From: Burkholderiales bacterium
Lineage (GTDB): Bacteria; Pseudomonadota; Gammaproteobacteria; Burkholderiales; SG8-39
Assembly: GCA_027493935.1 (NCBI GenBank)
Contig: JAOSJV010000011.1
Location: 590,589-654,588 of the forward strand
Direction: 5' to 3'
Length of the DNA stretch: 64,000 bases
The position numbers and the translations under genes were made by a program. Below, piece after piece: positions 37,539-47,264 of this stretch. Below the pieces are notes generated by a model that was given only the letters and a program-made list of their open reading frames with translations, was not told the origin of the DNA and did no database searches. Every line of letters begins with the position of its first letter. Within the stretch, counting starts at the first letter, position 1.

Positions 37539-37748
37539 GCGCCCCCCTTCTCGCACAGACGTACCCGCCCGTCGTTCGGTTCCAGGCTTCCTTGCGCGCG
37601 AGCGTGCTCGCCCCCGCGGGCCGGGAATCTCGTCGCAGTGCCGCTACCAGCACTGGAATCGCTGGAACCGATCCGGCGGCGCGCGCGTCCCGGGCAGCGC
37701 AGGCGCGCTCGAACGATGCGCCGCTCACCAGACCAGGAGGAGTTTGTC

Positions 37749-38129
37749 ATGACCATCGCTCTCGCAGTCGATCGCGTTGCCGGCGCCGGGCCGCTTCGCC
37801 GCCACGCATCGCGCACCCACACCGCGGCCCGTACCTCGGGGCGCCTGCTCACCAAGGCGCAGATCGGCGGACGCCTCTCGCTCGTCGACCAGCGCCCGAT
37901 CGTGCTCGCCGCCGAGCGCGGGCTGGCCGTGCACGCTCGCTCGGGCGCATTGTGGATCGTCCATCACCGCGAGGACACGATCATCGGCGCCGGCGAACGG
38001 TTCGTAGCCGAGCGCTCGGGCCCGGTCGTCATCTCGGCACTGGAGGTCAGCGAGGTCAATATCGTCTGGCCCGTGCGCGACGCCGAGCGCCTCTCGCCAG
38101 GTCTCGAGCCGGCGAACCTCGCCCGCTGA
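37749..38129 (+). CDS. DUF2917-like protein
   Basis: 126 aa with no signal peptide. The core LAAERGLAVHARSGALWIVH followed by DTIIGAGERFVAERSG resembles the DUF2917 beta-rich domain, in which an LWVT-type strand and a GD/GE turn are typical. The strong ribosome-binding site AGGAGGAGTTTGTC precedes the ATG. It is transcribed divergently from the ECF pair and is followed by the second methyltransferase. The function is unknown. Confidence 0.55.
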   Translation: MTIALAVDRVAGAGPLRRHASRTHTAARTSGRLLTKAQIGGRLSLVDQRPIVLAAERGLAVHARSGALWIVHHREDTIIGAGERFVAERSGPVVISALEVSEVNIVWPVRDAERLSPGLEPANLAR

Positions 38130-38239
38130 GCGCGTAGGACGCCGGAACCGTCTCGCGGCGCCGTGCGTCCATCGGGACGAGCGCGCACGGCGGACCGATC
38201 GCAGGCGCCGCACCGACCAACACCGAGGAGCAACCAGCC

Positions 38240-39025
38240 ATGACCATCACCGCAGATTTCGTGAAGCGCGTCGACGTCGTCGCGCTCGAGCAGAAAGTGA
38301 AGGCGATGTACCGCGACGTCGCGCTCGACCCGCGCGGCGAGTTCCACTTCGAGATGGGCCGCGCGCTCGCCGAGCGGCTCGGCTACGCGCCGGCCGAACT
38401 CGACGCCATCCCGGCCGAGGCGATCGACTCGTTCGCCGGCGTCGGCTACTACTTCGATCTTGCGGGGCTCCGGCCCGGCGAGACGGTGGTCGATTTCGGC
38501 AGCGGCTCGGGCACCGACAGCTTCGTCGCCGCGCTCAAGGTCGGTCCGTCCGGGGCCGTCTTCGGCGTCGACATGACCGACGCGCAGCTTGCGAAGGCCG
38601 AGCGGCTGCGCGCTGCGGCGGGCTTCGAGAACGTCACGTACGTCAAGGGCTACATCGAGTCCACCGGGCTGCTCGCCGCCACCTGCGACGCGGTCATCAG
38701 CAACGGCGTGATCAACCTCGCACCCGAGAAGGACAAGGTGTTCCGTGAAGCCGCGCGCATCCTGAAGCCGGGCGGCCGCCTCGCCCTCGCCGACATCGTG
38801 ACCGAGGCGCAGCTGCCGCAGGGCATCACCTGCGACGCGACGCTGTGGGCGGCGTGCATCGGCGGCGCGATGCAGGTCGACGACTACCTGGCGGCGATCG
38901 CATCGGCCGGGCTGCGCGTGACGCAGGTGAAGGACAACCCGTACCGGTTCATCTCGGCGAATGCTCAGGGCGCGACGCGCAAGTACGGCGTCAAGAGCGT
39001 CTCGATTCTCGCCCTCAAGGCGTAG
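38240..39025 (+). CDS. SAM methyltransferase, ArsM-like paralog 2
   Basis: 261 aa, paralogous to the product at 35710. It shows [20 protein letters not shown] and [20 protein letters not shown], then [20 protein letters not shown] in place of the Ars[32 protein letters not shown] retains the last ArsM Cys. Two of the three arsenic-binding thiols may thus be absent, so arsenite methylation is uncertain; it could act on another metalloid or a sulfur substrate. A DsrE gene follows after 75 nt. Confidence 0.75.
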   Translation: MTITADFVKRVDVVALEQKVKAMYRDVALDPRGEFHFEMGRALAERLGYAPAELDAIPAEAIDSFAGVGYYFDLAGLRPGETVVDFGSGSGTDSFVAALKVGPSGAVFGVDMTDAQLAKAERLRAAAGFENVTYVKGYIESTGLLAATCDAVISNGVINLAPEKDKVFREAARILKPGGRLALADIVTEAQLPQGITCDATLWAACIGGAMQVDDYLAAIASAGLRVTQVKDNPYRFISANAQGATRKYGVKSVSILALKA

Positions 39026-39100
39026 CAGACGCGCGCCGGCGAAGCGGCGCAAGACCACGCGCCGGCGCGTTCACAATCTCGCACTCACAGGAGACATTCC

Positions 39101-39469
39101 ATGGCACAGAACCCGCCGAAGTACCTCTTCACCGTGACCCACTACGACGGCGACGGCGACCGCGTGGCGACGCCGTTCGTGCTCGCCAACAACGCGCTCG
39201 CCGCCGGCGCCGACGTGCTCGTCTGGCTGACCGTCGACGGCGTGGAGCTCGGCAAGCGCGGCGCGGCCGACAAGGTCGTGCCGAAGAGCTTTCCGCCGGT
39301 CGCCGATCTGCTCAAGACGTTCGCCGAGAACGGCGGCCGGATCGGCGTCTGCCCGCCCTGTGGCAAGACCCACGGCGTGACCGACGAGAACATGCTCGCG
39401 AACGCCGAGTGGCTCGGCGCCGCCGCGGTGCTCGCCGCCGCGCAGGACCGCCAGGCGTTCTCGTTCTGA
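39101..39469 (+). CDS. DsrE family sulfur-relay-like protein, cytoplasmic
   Basis: 122 aa. It opens YLFTVTHYDGDGDRVATPFV and contains LANNALAAGADVLVWLTVDG. The conserved thiol loop is GGRIGVCPPCGKTHGV, a CPPC pair where DsrE/DsrF-family proteins place their active Cys. It probably carries persulfide sulfur or another soft ligand between enzymes. ACAGGAGACATTCC precedes the ATG. A second, similarly organised DsrE protein (VGVCGTCMDARG) is encoded at 52121. Confidence 0.8.
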   Translation: MAQNPPKYLFTVTHYDGDGDRVATPFVLANNALAAGADVLVWLTVDGVELGKRGAADKVVPKSFPPVADLLKTFAENGGRIGVCPPCGKTHGVTDENMLANAEWLGAAAVLAAAQDRQAFSF

Positions 39470-39538
39470 GCGCACGGTCGCGGCGCGGGCGCGAAGCTGC
39501 CGCCCGCGCCGCTGGCCGACCTTCCGCAGGAGAAAGGC

Positions 39539-39940
39539 ATGACCCATCCGCCGTCGTCGAGCGCGCGTGCGCTCGCGCCTAGCGCCGGAGCGCGTCGCGG
39601 TGTCGGCGCAATCGTGGTGCTCGGTCTCTCGCTCGCCGCCTGCTACGGGACGCTGGCCGCGGTCGCCGCGCTCGCCATGCTCGGCGTCACCGTCGCCGTG
39701 AACCCCGGCGCCTGGGCGGGCACGATTGTGTTCTTCGCGCTGCTCGCGGCGCTCTTCGTCGGCTTGGGTGCGCGCCGCAACCGGTCGTTTGCGCCGCTGC
39801 TGCCGGCATTGGCGGGGCTCGCGCTCCTCGCCTACGTGATGTTCGGCCGATACGACCGCCTGCTCGAGCTCGTCGCCTTTGCGCTGCTCGCCGCGGCAGT
39901 CTATGCCGACTACCGGTTGCGCAGGCGCGCCCGCGAATGA
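39539..39940 (+). CDS. four-helix membrane protein, MerC-like
   Basis: 133 aa with four predicted helices (about residues 23-47, 59-78, 84-103 and 108-124). The first helix contains LSLAACYGTLAAVAALAMLG. The layout resembles MerC and related small transporters, but the Cys pair of true mercury transporters is not present, so only a weak family link can be proposed. CGCAGGAGAAAGGC is a good ribosome-binding site. It follows the DsrE gene. Confidence 0.5.
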   Translation: MTHPPSSSARALAPSAGARRGVGAIVVLGLSLAACYGTLAAVAALAMLGVTVAVNPGAWAGTIVFFALLAALFVGLGARRNRSFAPLLPALAGLALLAYVMFGRYDRLLELVAFALLAAAVYADYRLRRRARE

Positions 39941-39988
39941 GAACGGGTTCCTTGCAAGGCAGCCCGGCTGCGATCGCCGCAACGCGCC

Positions 39989-40017
39989 TTGACACGCGCG
40001 GCGCCGCCGTGTCCAAT
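39989..40017 (+). promoter_or_regulatory. sigma70-like promoter of the MetE-like gene
   Basis: TTGACA (39989-39994) and TCCAAT (40012-40017) with a 17-bp spacer, about 80 nt before the ATG at 40099. The -35 is consensus, and the -10 matches four of six. Confidence 0.5.
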
Positions 40018-40098
40018 GGATTCGCCGCTCCGGAGCGCGTGCATTCCGGTCGGCGCAGCCGCCGCAACGGAATCGGCGCGAGCTGAGAGGAGGCAATC

Positions 40099-41291
40099 AT
40101 GTTCAGCGTGACACAGGTGGGAAGCTGGCCGCGCTCGGAGCGCCTGCTGCGCGCGCTCGAGGAGCGCCGGAACGGGACGCTCGCGCGCGCCGCGTTCGAT
40201 CGCATCGCCGACGATGAGGTGCGGCGCTGCGTCGAGACCCAGATCGAGGCCGGGGTGGACATCGTCGTCGACGGCGAGCAGCGCCGCGACAGCTTCGTCT
40301 CGTTCGTCACCGAGAAGGTCGCCGGCACCAAGCTGATGTCCCTCGAGGAGACCGCCGACGATCCGCAGGCGTTCGCCGCGGTGCTCGAGGCGGCAGACGT
40401 GCGGCCCGGTTCGATCAGGAATCCGGTGTGCGTGGGCAAGCTGTCGCGCCGCGATCCGCTCGCGGTGGACGAGCTGCGCTACGTCCGCAGCCTGACCGAT
40501 CTACCGGTGAAGGTCGCGCTGCCCGGGCCGTACCTGCTGGTGCGCACCATGTGGGGTCCGGAAGTTCTCGCGCGGGTTCTATCCGAAGCCGACCGACATG
40601 GCCGACGACGTCGTCCGGGTCCTGCGCGACGAGCTCATCGAGCTGCGCGATGCGGGCTGCGCCTTCGTCCAATTCGACGAGCCCGTCCTCACCGAGGTCG
40701 TCCACTCGGGCAAGGAACAGGAGGGCGAGTCGTTCAGCCGGACATTCATGTGAGGGAGCCCTCGCGACCCGCCGTGACGCGGGTTCCGAGCTCGAGTTCG
40801 CAGCGGGAATGATCAACCGCATCGTCGACGGCATCGACGGCATCCGGATCGGCGTCCACGTCTGCCGCGGCAACTGGAGCAAGAAGGACTCCGTGCATCT
40901 TTCGGGCGATTACGCGCCGCTGGTCTCCGCGTTCGCGAAGATGAACGTCCGGCAGCTGGTGCTGGAGTTCGCGACGCCCAGGGCGGGCGACCTGGGCGTC
41001 GTCGGCCGGACGCTCAGCGGCCGCGAGATCGGCCTGGGGGTCGCCAACCCGAGGACCGACGACATCGAGCCCGTGCAGGACATCGTCGCCAAGGTCGAGA
41101 AGGCGCTCGCCTTCTACGCGCCGGAGGCGATCTTCCTCAACCCGGACTGCGGCTTCGGCACGTTTTCGGGATGCAGCACCTCCGACCCCGCGACGGCCGC
41201 GGCGAAGATGAAGCGGATTGTCGAAGCGGCGAAGATCCTGCGCGAGCGTCACGGGGGACGGGCCGGCAGGCCGTTCGGGCAAGCGGCCTGA
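40099..41291 (+). CDS. cobalamin-independent methionine synthase-like (MetE C-terminal) protein (two frameshifts)
   Basis: About 397 aa. It starts MFSVTQVGSWPRSERLLRAL, then VDIVVDGEQRRDSFVSFVTE. The zinc ligands are in IGVHVCRGNWSK (HxC) and FLNPDCGFGTFS (second Cys). These features fit stand-alone MetE-like methyltransferases. The protein passes through three frames: the switch to the second is near 40565-40575 (FYPKPTDMADDVVRVLRDEL follows) and to the third near 40735-40750 (CEGALATRRDAGSELEFAAG follows). The acceptor need not be homocysteine, as short members use other thiols. It appears monocistronic. Confidence 0.82.
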
Positions 41292-41327
41292 GCACGGTGC
41301 GGGTAGCGGGACCGCGGCGCGGCGAAG

Positions 41328-42350
41328 CTACTTCAAGGTGAGCAGGAACGCGACGAGGTCCTCGCGCTCCGCGGCGCTCGCCTCGAGCGGCGGCATGATC
41401 GAGCGCCGCGTGCCACCCTCCGCGGTGGCGTAGCCCTTGCCGGGCAGGATGATCTTGTCGGGCGCGCTGAGCGCCTCGCGCAGGTACCCCGGCGCGTGGA
41501 TGCCGCCGGCGAAGGAGAGATCCGGCCCGAGCGTCGGGCGCGCCGGGTTGCCGGGAAACGCGTGGCACGCGACGCAGCCCTTCACGGTCATCAGGCGCTT
41601 GCCGTTCGCCGCGTTGCCGGCGACGCGCGATGCAGCCGCACGCGCGGCGTGCGCCGGGTCCAGCGCGAGCGCGTGCCAGCCGGACAGGCGCTTCGTGCCG
41701 TCGCGCTCCTGCGCGCCGCCGTCCCAGATTGCAACCGCTACCGGTACCGCGGCGTCGGGCGCGAGGCGCGCATGCAGCGGGCTCGCCGCGGAGTCGAGGG
41801 CGCGGCGCAGCACGACCTGCCAGTGGCCGTCGTGCCATGCGCCCTCCGCCTGCACGCCGTCGGCGCGCTGCGCCGAGAGCGTGCCGAAGCCCTCCGCCGC
41901 GAGCGTCTCCACCGTGCCGTCTGCGCGCCAGAACCACAGCGCGACCGGATGCCCCCGATGGCCCATGCCGACGTACGGCAGCTCGCTCTCGCCGCCGAGC
42001 GCCCACTGCACCGCGAGCGCGTCGGCGAACGCACCGATACCGCGCGTGCGCGAGCGCGTCGCGTCGCGCCACGCGAGTTGAAGGGCGAGCGTCCTGCCGT
42101 CGTGCGCGGCGCGCAGCGCGAGCGCGAGCGGCCGCGCGCGCGCCGCCGGCGCCACCGCCGCCTGCGGATAGAGCGTCACCTCGACCGACGCGAGCTTTCC
42201 CCAGCCGGGGTCGCGCGGGCCGCCCGGCAGCGGTCCCGCCACGCGCGTCGCCGCGATCGTCGGCAGCGGCTCCGCGCCGGAAAGCGCGCCGGGAAAGGCG
42301 AGCGCGGCGAGGAACGCTGCGCCCGCGCGAGCGCGCAGCGCCGCCCTCAT
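41328..42350 (-). CDS. molybdoenzyme third subunit: ethylbenzene-dehydrogenase-type domain fused to cytochrome c
   Basis: 340 aa with a signal peptide (to about ALSGAEP). Residues about 30-225 form a beta-rich domain like the heme-b gamma subunit of type II DMSO-reductase enzymes (ARPLALALRAAHDGRTLALQ; LQLAWRDATRSR). Residues about 245-340 are a class I cytochrome c with MTVKGCVACHAFPGNPARPT (CxxCH) and a distal Met in RRSIMPPLEASA. The start overlaps the stop of the beta-subunit gene by 4 nt. In relatives these are separate proteins; here the fusion would pass electrons from the enzyme directly to a periplasmic acceptor. Confidence 0.75.
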   Translation of the reverse strand: MRAALRARAGAAFLAALAFPGALSGAEPLPTIAATRVAGPLPGGPRDPGWGKLASVEVTLYPQAAVAPAARARPLALALRAAHDGRTLALQLAWRDATRSRTRGIGAFADALAVQWALGGESELPYVGMGHRGHPVALWFWRADGTVETLAAEGFGTLSAQRADGVQAEGAWHDGHWQVVLRRALDSAASPLHARLAPDAAVPVAVAIWDGGAQERDGTKRLSGWHALALDPAHAARAAASRVAGNAANGKRLMTVKGCVACHAFPGNPARPTLGPDLSFAGGIHAPGYLREALSAPDKIILPGKGYATAEGGTRRSIMPPLEASAAEREDLVAFLLTLK

Positions 42351-43453
42351 GCCTCGGTCTCCGGCGCACCGTCGGGTCGGGCGCGCTCGGCCACGATGGG
42401 GATGACGCGCCGCGCGGCCTTCGGCTTCGCTGCGCCGTAGTAGGCGGCGTCGAGCTTGAACATCTCCGCGTGCCGGTAGGCGATCAGCGTGTCCATCAGC
42501 TCGGAGCGCTCGCCGCGGCGCTTGCGCTCGCGCTCGGCCTCGAGCAGCGCGAGCACCTCGGGCACGCGCGGCCCGAAGCGCTCGACGAGCACGGCGTCCG
42601 GGATGCGCCGCTCGCCGGTCGGGCGTCCCTCGGCGTCGAGCCGCGGCGGCGAGAGCGGCGGCACGTAGTAGACGTTCGGCCGCGTGCCGAACTCCGCGTG
42701 CAGCGGCAGCGCCGCCTGCCACTTCGTCACCAGCTTGAACACCGGCCCGTCCTCGTCGTCGAGGAAGCCGACGAAGCGGATGCGCCCGACGCACTGATGC
42801 GCGCAGGCCGGCGCGCGTCCCTGCTCGACGCGCGGATAGCAGAAGATGCACTTCTCCGAGCGGTTGAATTGCGGGTTGAAGTAGACCTTCTTGTAGGGGC
42901 AGGCCTCGATGCAGTGCTGATAGCCGCGGCAGCGCGACTGGTCGACCAGCACGATGCCGTCCTCCTCGCGCTTGTAGATCGCCTTGCGCGGGCAGGCGGC
43001 GAGGCAGGCCGGGTTGCTGCAGTGGTTGCAGATCCGCGGCAGGTAGAAGTAGTAGGCGTTCGGGTAGTCGCCCGCGCCCTGGTCCTCGTCCCAGTTCGGC
43101 CCGTAGGCGGGCGGTGCGGTCGGCGCGAGCGGCGGCGGCGCGGCGAAGGCCGGCGGCGCGTGCCCGGCATCGGCGTTCAGCGCGCGCTCGTAGTCGAGGT
43201 CGAAGGGCGCGCCGTAGTCGCGTGCGAGATCCGGCACGCGGCCGCGCGTGAGCGCGCCCGCGTCGTCGAACCCGCCGCCGGCGCGCCGCCAGTCGCGCGG
43301 GTAGCCGCGCCCCGGCTGGGTCTCGACGTTGTTCCAGTACATGTAGTCGCGGCCGTTGCGGTTGGTCCACTGGGTCTTGCACGCCATGGTGCAGGTCTGG
43401 CACCCGATGCACTTGTTGAGGTCCATGACCATCGCGAGCTGGCGCTTCGACAT
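42347..43453 (-). CDS. molybdoenzyme iron-sulfur (beta) subunit
   Basis: 368 aa, homologous to SerB/DdhB/ClrB/NarH. Four Cys clusters are visible: CIGCQTCTMACKTQW, CNHCSNPACLAACPRKA, CRGYQHCIEACPYKK and CIFCYPRVEQGR with CAHQC. There is no signal peptide, so it should be exported by riding with the Tat-exported alpha subunit. It carries electrons from the molybdenum site to the third subunit. The gene lies 12 nt after the alpha gene and overlaps the next. Confidence 0.9.
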   Translation of the reverse strand: MSKRQLAMVMDLNKCIGCQTCTMACKTQWTNRNGRDYMYWNNVETQPGRGYPRDWRRAGGGFDDAGALTRGRVPDLARDYGAPFDLDYERALNADAGHAPPAFAAPPPLAPTAPPAYGPNWDEDQGAGDYPNAYYFYLPRICNHCSNPACLAACPRKAIYKREEDGIVLVDQSRCRGYQHCIEACPYKKVYFNPQFNRSEKCIFCYPRVEQGRAPACAHQCVGRIRFVGFLDDEDGPVFKLVTKWQAALPLHAEFGTRPNVYYVPPLSPPRLDAEGRPTGERRIPDAVLVERFGPRVPEVLALLEAERERKRRGERSELMDTLIAYRHAEMFKLDAAYYGAAKPKAARRVIPIVAERARPDGAPETEA

Positions 43454-43465
43454 GAGCGGTTTCCC

Positions 43466-46211
43466 TTACGCCCTTTCCACGTCGACCGCCGACTCGTTGG
43501 CGAGCTGGTTGCCGTCCCACTCGGCGCCGAACCTGAGGTGCCCCCAGCCGCCGGCGAGCTCGAGCGGCGAGAGCAGCCCGGCGACCGGCGTGTCCATGCC
43601 CGCGCGCCCGGCGAACTGGTGCGGCTCCCACGCGTGGTCCATCATCAGCGTTCCGGGCTGCAGCGCCGGCAGGATCTTGGCGCGCGCGTAAAACGCGCCG
43701 ACGTCGTTGAACACGCGCACGCGGTCGCCGTCGCGGATGCCGCGCCGCGCGGCGTCCGCCCGGCTCAGATTGACGTGCGGCACGCCGCGCTGCATGCGCA
43801 GCATGAGCTTGCTCGTGCGCCAGGTCGAGTGGATCCCCCAGCGCGTGTGCGGCGAGTAGAACGCGAGCGGGAACTTGGGCGGGTGCAGCGGCGCGCGCGC
43901 GGTGGGGCAGGCGCAGCCGAGCCGCAGGTAGAGCGCGTGGTCGACGTAGAACTGCTGGCGGCCGGAGAGCGTCGGGTAGGGGCGCTTGAGGTAGAACTGC
44001 TCCTCGAACGAGCGGTACGGCCGGTCGGCGTAGAGCGGCGAGGTGAGCCCGGCCTCGCTGCCGAGCACGATGAAGCCGCGCTCGGCGGCATCCGTGAGCT
44101 TCCACGGCCGGAACGCCGGCACGTTGTCGAGCAGCCACTGCACCACGTCCTTGTCGGTCGCGAGCTTGCCCTGCAGCGTGAAGTCGTCGGCGAGCGTGTC
44201 GAGGTCGCGCGTCACCGGCTCCTTCGCCTCGCCGCGCGTGACCGTGAACTCCGGATCGGCGACGCGGTCGATGCCGCGGCGCTTCGCCGCCGCGGCGATG
44301 TGCTCGGCGAGCAGGCGGCAGATCTCCCATTCGGTCTTCGCCTCGCCCACCGGCGCGAGCCCCGGCGCCGGCACCGCGAGGTTCGCGAATCGGTGGTAGC
44401 CGACCTCGCCGCGGATGTCCCAGGTCTCGTAGTGGCTCGCGGCCGGCAGCACGTAGTCGGCGAGCTCGGCCGAGGAGTCCATGCGCACGTTTGCGTTCAC
44501 CAGGAGCTCGGTCGCGTCGAGCACCGCCTTGCGGTAGTGCACCGAGGACTTGTTGCGCCGGAAGGTGTTGTCGGCGAAGAGGAGCCGCACCTTCGGCTCG
44601 CCGTGATGCGCGAACCACTTCTCCTCGCGCGCGTGCTCGGCGAGGCGGACGAGCTCTTCGGGCGCGATCCCGCTGCGCTCGGCGAACGCTTTGCCCGCGT
44701 AGTGGCGCAGAAAGGTCTCCCACATCTTCCCTGCGAACCACTCGCCGAGGAAGCCGGAGCCGAAGCGGGCCGGCTTGGGCGAGGAGAGCGGCCCGATGCC
44801 GCCCAGGCTCCACTGGTGCTCGGTGTCGACGACGTCGTGGCCGGTGAGCGCGCAGAAGAGCGCCTGCCCCCAGCACGCGAGGATGCCCCAGGCGTACTTG
44901 TGCAGCGAGAAGCCGATGGTGAGGCCGGGATCGTGCGCCGCGGCGTACTCGCGCGCGAGCCGGCGGACCACCTCCGGGTGGATGCCGGTGTGCGCCTGCG
45001 TGCGCTCCGGGGCGAACTTCGCCGCTTCGGCGCGCACGCGCTCGAACGCGGTGGTGACCGGGATCGCGCGGCCGTCGTGTCCGGTTACCTGCCAGCGCCC
45101 GGTGAGCGCAGGGCGCAGCGTCCCGAGCCGCAGCGTCTTGCGGAAGTGCCCCTGGCTGCCCGGCAGCGCGGCGTGCTTCCCGCTCGCTTCGTCCCAGCAG
45201 AAGAAGACGTCGTCGCGGCTCCCCTTGCGCAGATCGGCGAGCCGCAGCAGCCGCCCGTCGTCCTCGCGCACGAGAAACGGCAGGTCGGTCTGCTCGCGGA
45301 TGAACTCTTCCTGGTAGAGATTCTCTTCCAGCACGACGTGCACGAGCGACAGCGCGAGGAAGCTGTCGGTGCCGGGCCGGATCGGGATCCACAGGTCGGC
45401 GTGGATCGCGGTCGGGTTGTAGTCGGGCGCGATGACGACGACCTTCGCGCCGCGCCACTTCGCCTCCCACAGGTAGTGCGCGTCGGGGATGCGCGTCACG
45501 TTGGGGTTGAAGCCCCACAGCACGATGTAGTCCATCTCGAACCAGGCGTCGAGCGAGGTGCCGACGTTCGGGATCCCGTAGGCGAGGCTCGCGCCGGTGA
45601 ACATGTCGCCCACCGCGCTCGAGGGGTAGAGCCGGATCGCGCCGAGGAGCGAGCCGAGCCGCAGCGGCCCGGCGCGGCGCCCTGCGAGAGGACGCCCGTG
45701 CCGGTGTGCACCATGACGCCCCCGGCCCGTGCTTGGCGATGACGTCGACCGTCTTCTCGCCGATCTCGGCGAGCGCCTGGTCCCAGCCGATGCGCTGCCA
45801 GCGGCCGGCGCCGCGCCGGCCGGTGCGCTTGAGCGGTAGCGCAGCCGGTCCTTCTCGTACATCGCCTGCGAGTGGATCGTGCCCTTGTTGCAACCGCGCG
45901 GGTTGGCGTCGGGGATCTCGGGGGTGGATCTGCGGGTACTCGGCGAGCTGCTCCTCGCGCGTCACCGCGCCGTCGCGCGCGAAGACGCGGAAGGCGCAGT
46001 TGCCCTGGCAGTTCGCGCAGTGGAAGGCGTAGCCTTGCGCGTTCCCGCGGCTCGCCGCGAGCTCGCCGCGGTAGAGGTCCTCCCACGCGCGGTCGGGATA
46101 GGCCTGCAGCGGGTCATCCACGTCGACGATGCGCGCGCCGGCGCCGTCGGTGAGCCCGAGGCCGAGCGCGCAGCCGCCGCCCGCCTTGAGGAAGTCGCGT
46201 CGGGACACCAT
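43466..46211 (-). CDS. molybdopterin catalytic (alpha) subunit, type II DMSO reductase family (four frameshifts)
   Basis: About 914 aa. The Tat signal is SRRDFLKAGGGCALGLGL. The first iron-sulfur motif is FHCANCQGNCAFRVF (H-x3-C-x3-C). With the next break corrected the fourth ligand and continuation read PRGCNKGTIHSQAMYEKDRL, diagnostic of type II enzymes (selenate, chlorate, dimethylsulfide, ethylbenzene). Cofactor text includes NPNVTRIPDAHYLWEAKWRG and WIPIRPGTDSFLALSLVHVV. Indels fall near 45920, 45840, 45722 and 45690, all in GC runs and mutually compensating. The substrate is not identifiable. No NarJ/TorD-type chaperone gene is present in the operon. Confidence 0.88.
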
Positions 46212-46228
46212 CGCGATGCGCTCCGCGC

Positions 46229-46766
46229 TCAGGATCGCGGGCCGCCGCGCGCGGCGAGCAGCGCCGCGACCGCGCGGCGCGCCTCGGCGCCCGCCCAGTC
46301 GTACTCGCCGAGTACGCGGTAGGCGATCGCCCGTCGGCGCCGATCAGGAAGGAGGTCGGCACGCCGGGAATGCTGTACTGGCGCCCGACGATCCCGTCGC
46401 GGTCGTGCCACACCGGGAACGTGAGCGCGAGCCCTCGACGTAGGCGCGCACCTCGCGGCTCGATACCCGGTCCTGCGATACGGCGAGCACCACCAGCCCG
46501 CGGTCTTTGTACGCGCGGTGCAGCGCCTCCATCGCCGGCATCTCCTTGCGGCACGGCGGGCACCAGGTCGCCCAGAAGTTGAGCAGCACGACTTTGCCGC
46601 CGAACGCGGCGAACCGCACGGCTGCGCCGTCGAGGTCGCGCGCGGCGAAGTCGCCCGCGGTGAGCGGCGCGCGCAGCGGCTTGAGCTCGCCCGCGGCCGC
46701 AACCGGGGCCGCGGCGCCGAGCGCCGCCGCAAAGAGTGCCGCGCGAAGGAATGCGGACGGTCTCAT
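46229..46766 (-). CDS. TlpA-like periplasmic thioredoxin (two frameshifts)
   Basis: About 178 aa with a signal peptide (FLRAALFAAALGAAAPVAAA). The active site is VVLLNFWATWCPPCRKEMPA, followed by LVVLAVSQDRVSSREVRAYV. The remainder is in two other frames: LTFPVWHDRDGIVGRQYSIP with the cis-Pro loop GVPTSFLIGADGR, then RVLGEYDWAGAEARRAVAAL. Breaks lie near 46433-46437 and 46330-46334. It sits 17 nt before the alpha-subunit gene; a role in keeping thiols of the sulfur proteins or heme sites reduced is likely. Confidence 0.82.
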
Positions 46767-46823
46767 CGCTATCGCTTCCGCTGTCGTTCCGCTGCGCCCT
46801 CCCGCCGGGAGGGCCGCGCTCAG

Positions 46824-47264
46824 TCATCCCGGCTTGCCGCGCCGGATCGCGCCGGTGTCGGTGAGGCCGGACACCTCCGGCAGCCGGCTCATGCGCCATT
46901 GCATCATGCCGCCTTCGAGGTTCACCGGCCGGCGCAGCGCCTGCGCGGCGTGCGCGAACGCCACGGGGTCGCCGTCCTCGGTGACGACGACCGTGCGGCG
47001 GTAGCGGTCGATTGCCGCTTGCGCGAGCGCCGAGCGCTCCAGGCGGATCGCCTGCGGGAGGTGGCCGTCCTCGTACTCGTCCGCGGCGCGCAGGTCGACG
47101 ATTTGGTAGCGCTCGGGCGCGGCGCGCAGCTCCCGGTACAGCCGCTCGGCGGCGATCGCCTGCGCCGCGCTCGCAGCGCGCTCGAGCCGCGCGCCCTGCC
47201 AGAGGAGCGCCGCGAGCAGCGCCGCGATGATCGCGAGGTAGAAGAGATGCCAGCGAACGCTCAT
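46824..47264 (-). CDS. membrane-anchored rhodanese-like protein lacking the catalytic Cys
   Basis: 146 aa. An N-terminal membrane helix (HLFYLAIIAALLAALLWQGA) is followed by a rhodanese fold: YQIVDLRAADEYEDGHLPQA, then RTVVVTEDGDPVAFAHAAQA in place of the active loop, and LEGGMMQWRMSRLP. The active loop normally starts with Cys (C-x4-R); here it has Thr-Glu-Asp-Gly-Asp, so no sulfurtransferase activity is expected. It may be a binding partner or scaffold, anchored in the inner membrane facing the periplasm. It lies between tlpA and the transporter gene. Confidence 0.8.
   Translation of the reverse strand: MSVRWHLFYLAIIAALLAALLWQGARLERAASAAQAIAAERLYRELRAAPERYQIVDLRAADEYEDGHLPQAIRLERSALAQAAIDRYRRTVVVTEDGDPVAFAHAAQALRRPVNLEGGMMQWRMSRLPEVSGLTDTGAIRRGKPG

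Noticed and set aside
35710..39025. Naming the two methyltransferases arsM
   Set aside because: The central Cys of the arsenic site is Gly in both and no ars genes are nearby.
40735..40755. TGA in the MetE-like gene as a second selenocysteine candidate
   Set aside because: The following conserved sequence is in a different frame, so an indel, not stop read-through, explains it.
41630..45742. 1,370-codon plus-strand open frame
   Set aside because: It is the antisense shadow of the molybdoenzyme genes; Arg/Ala-rich, low-complexity translation, no domain.
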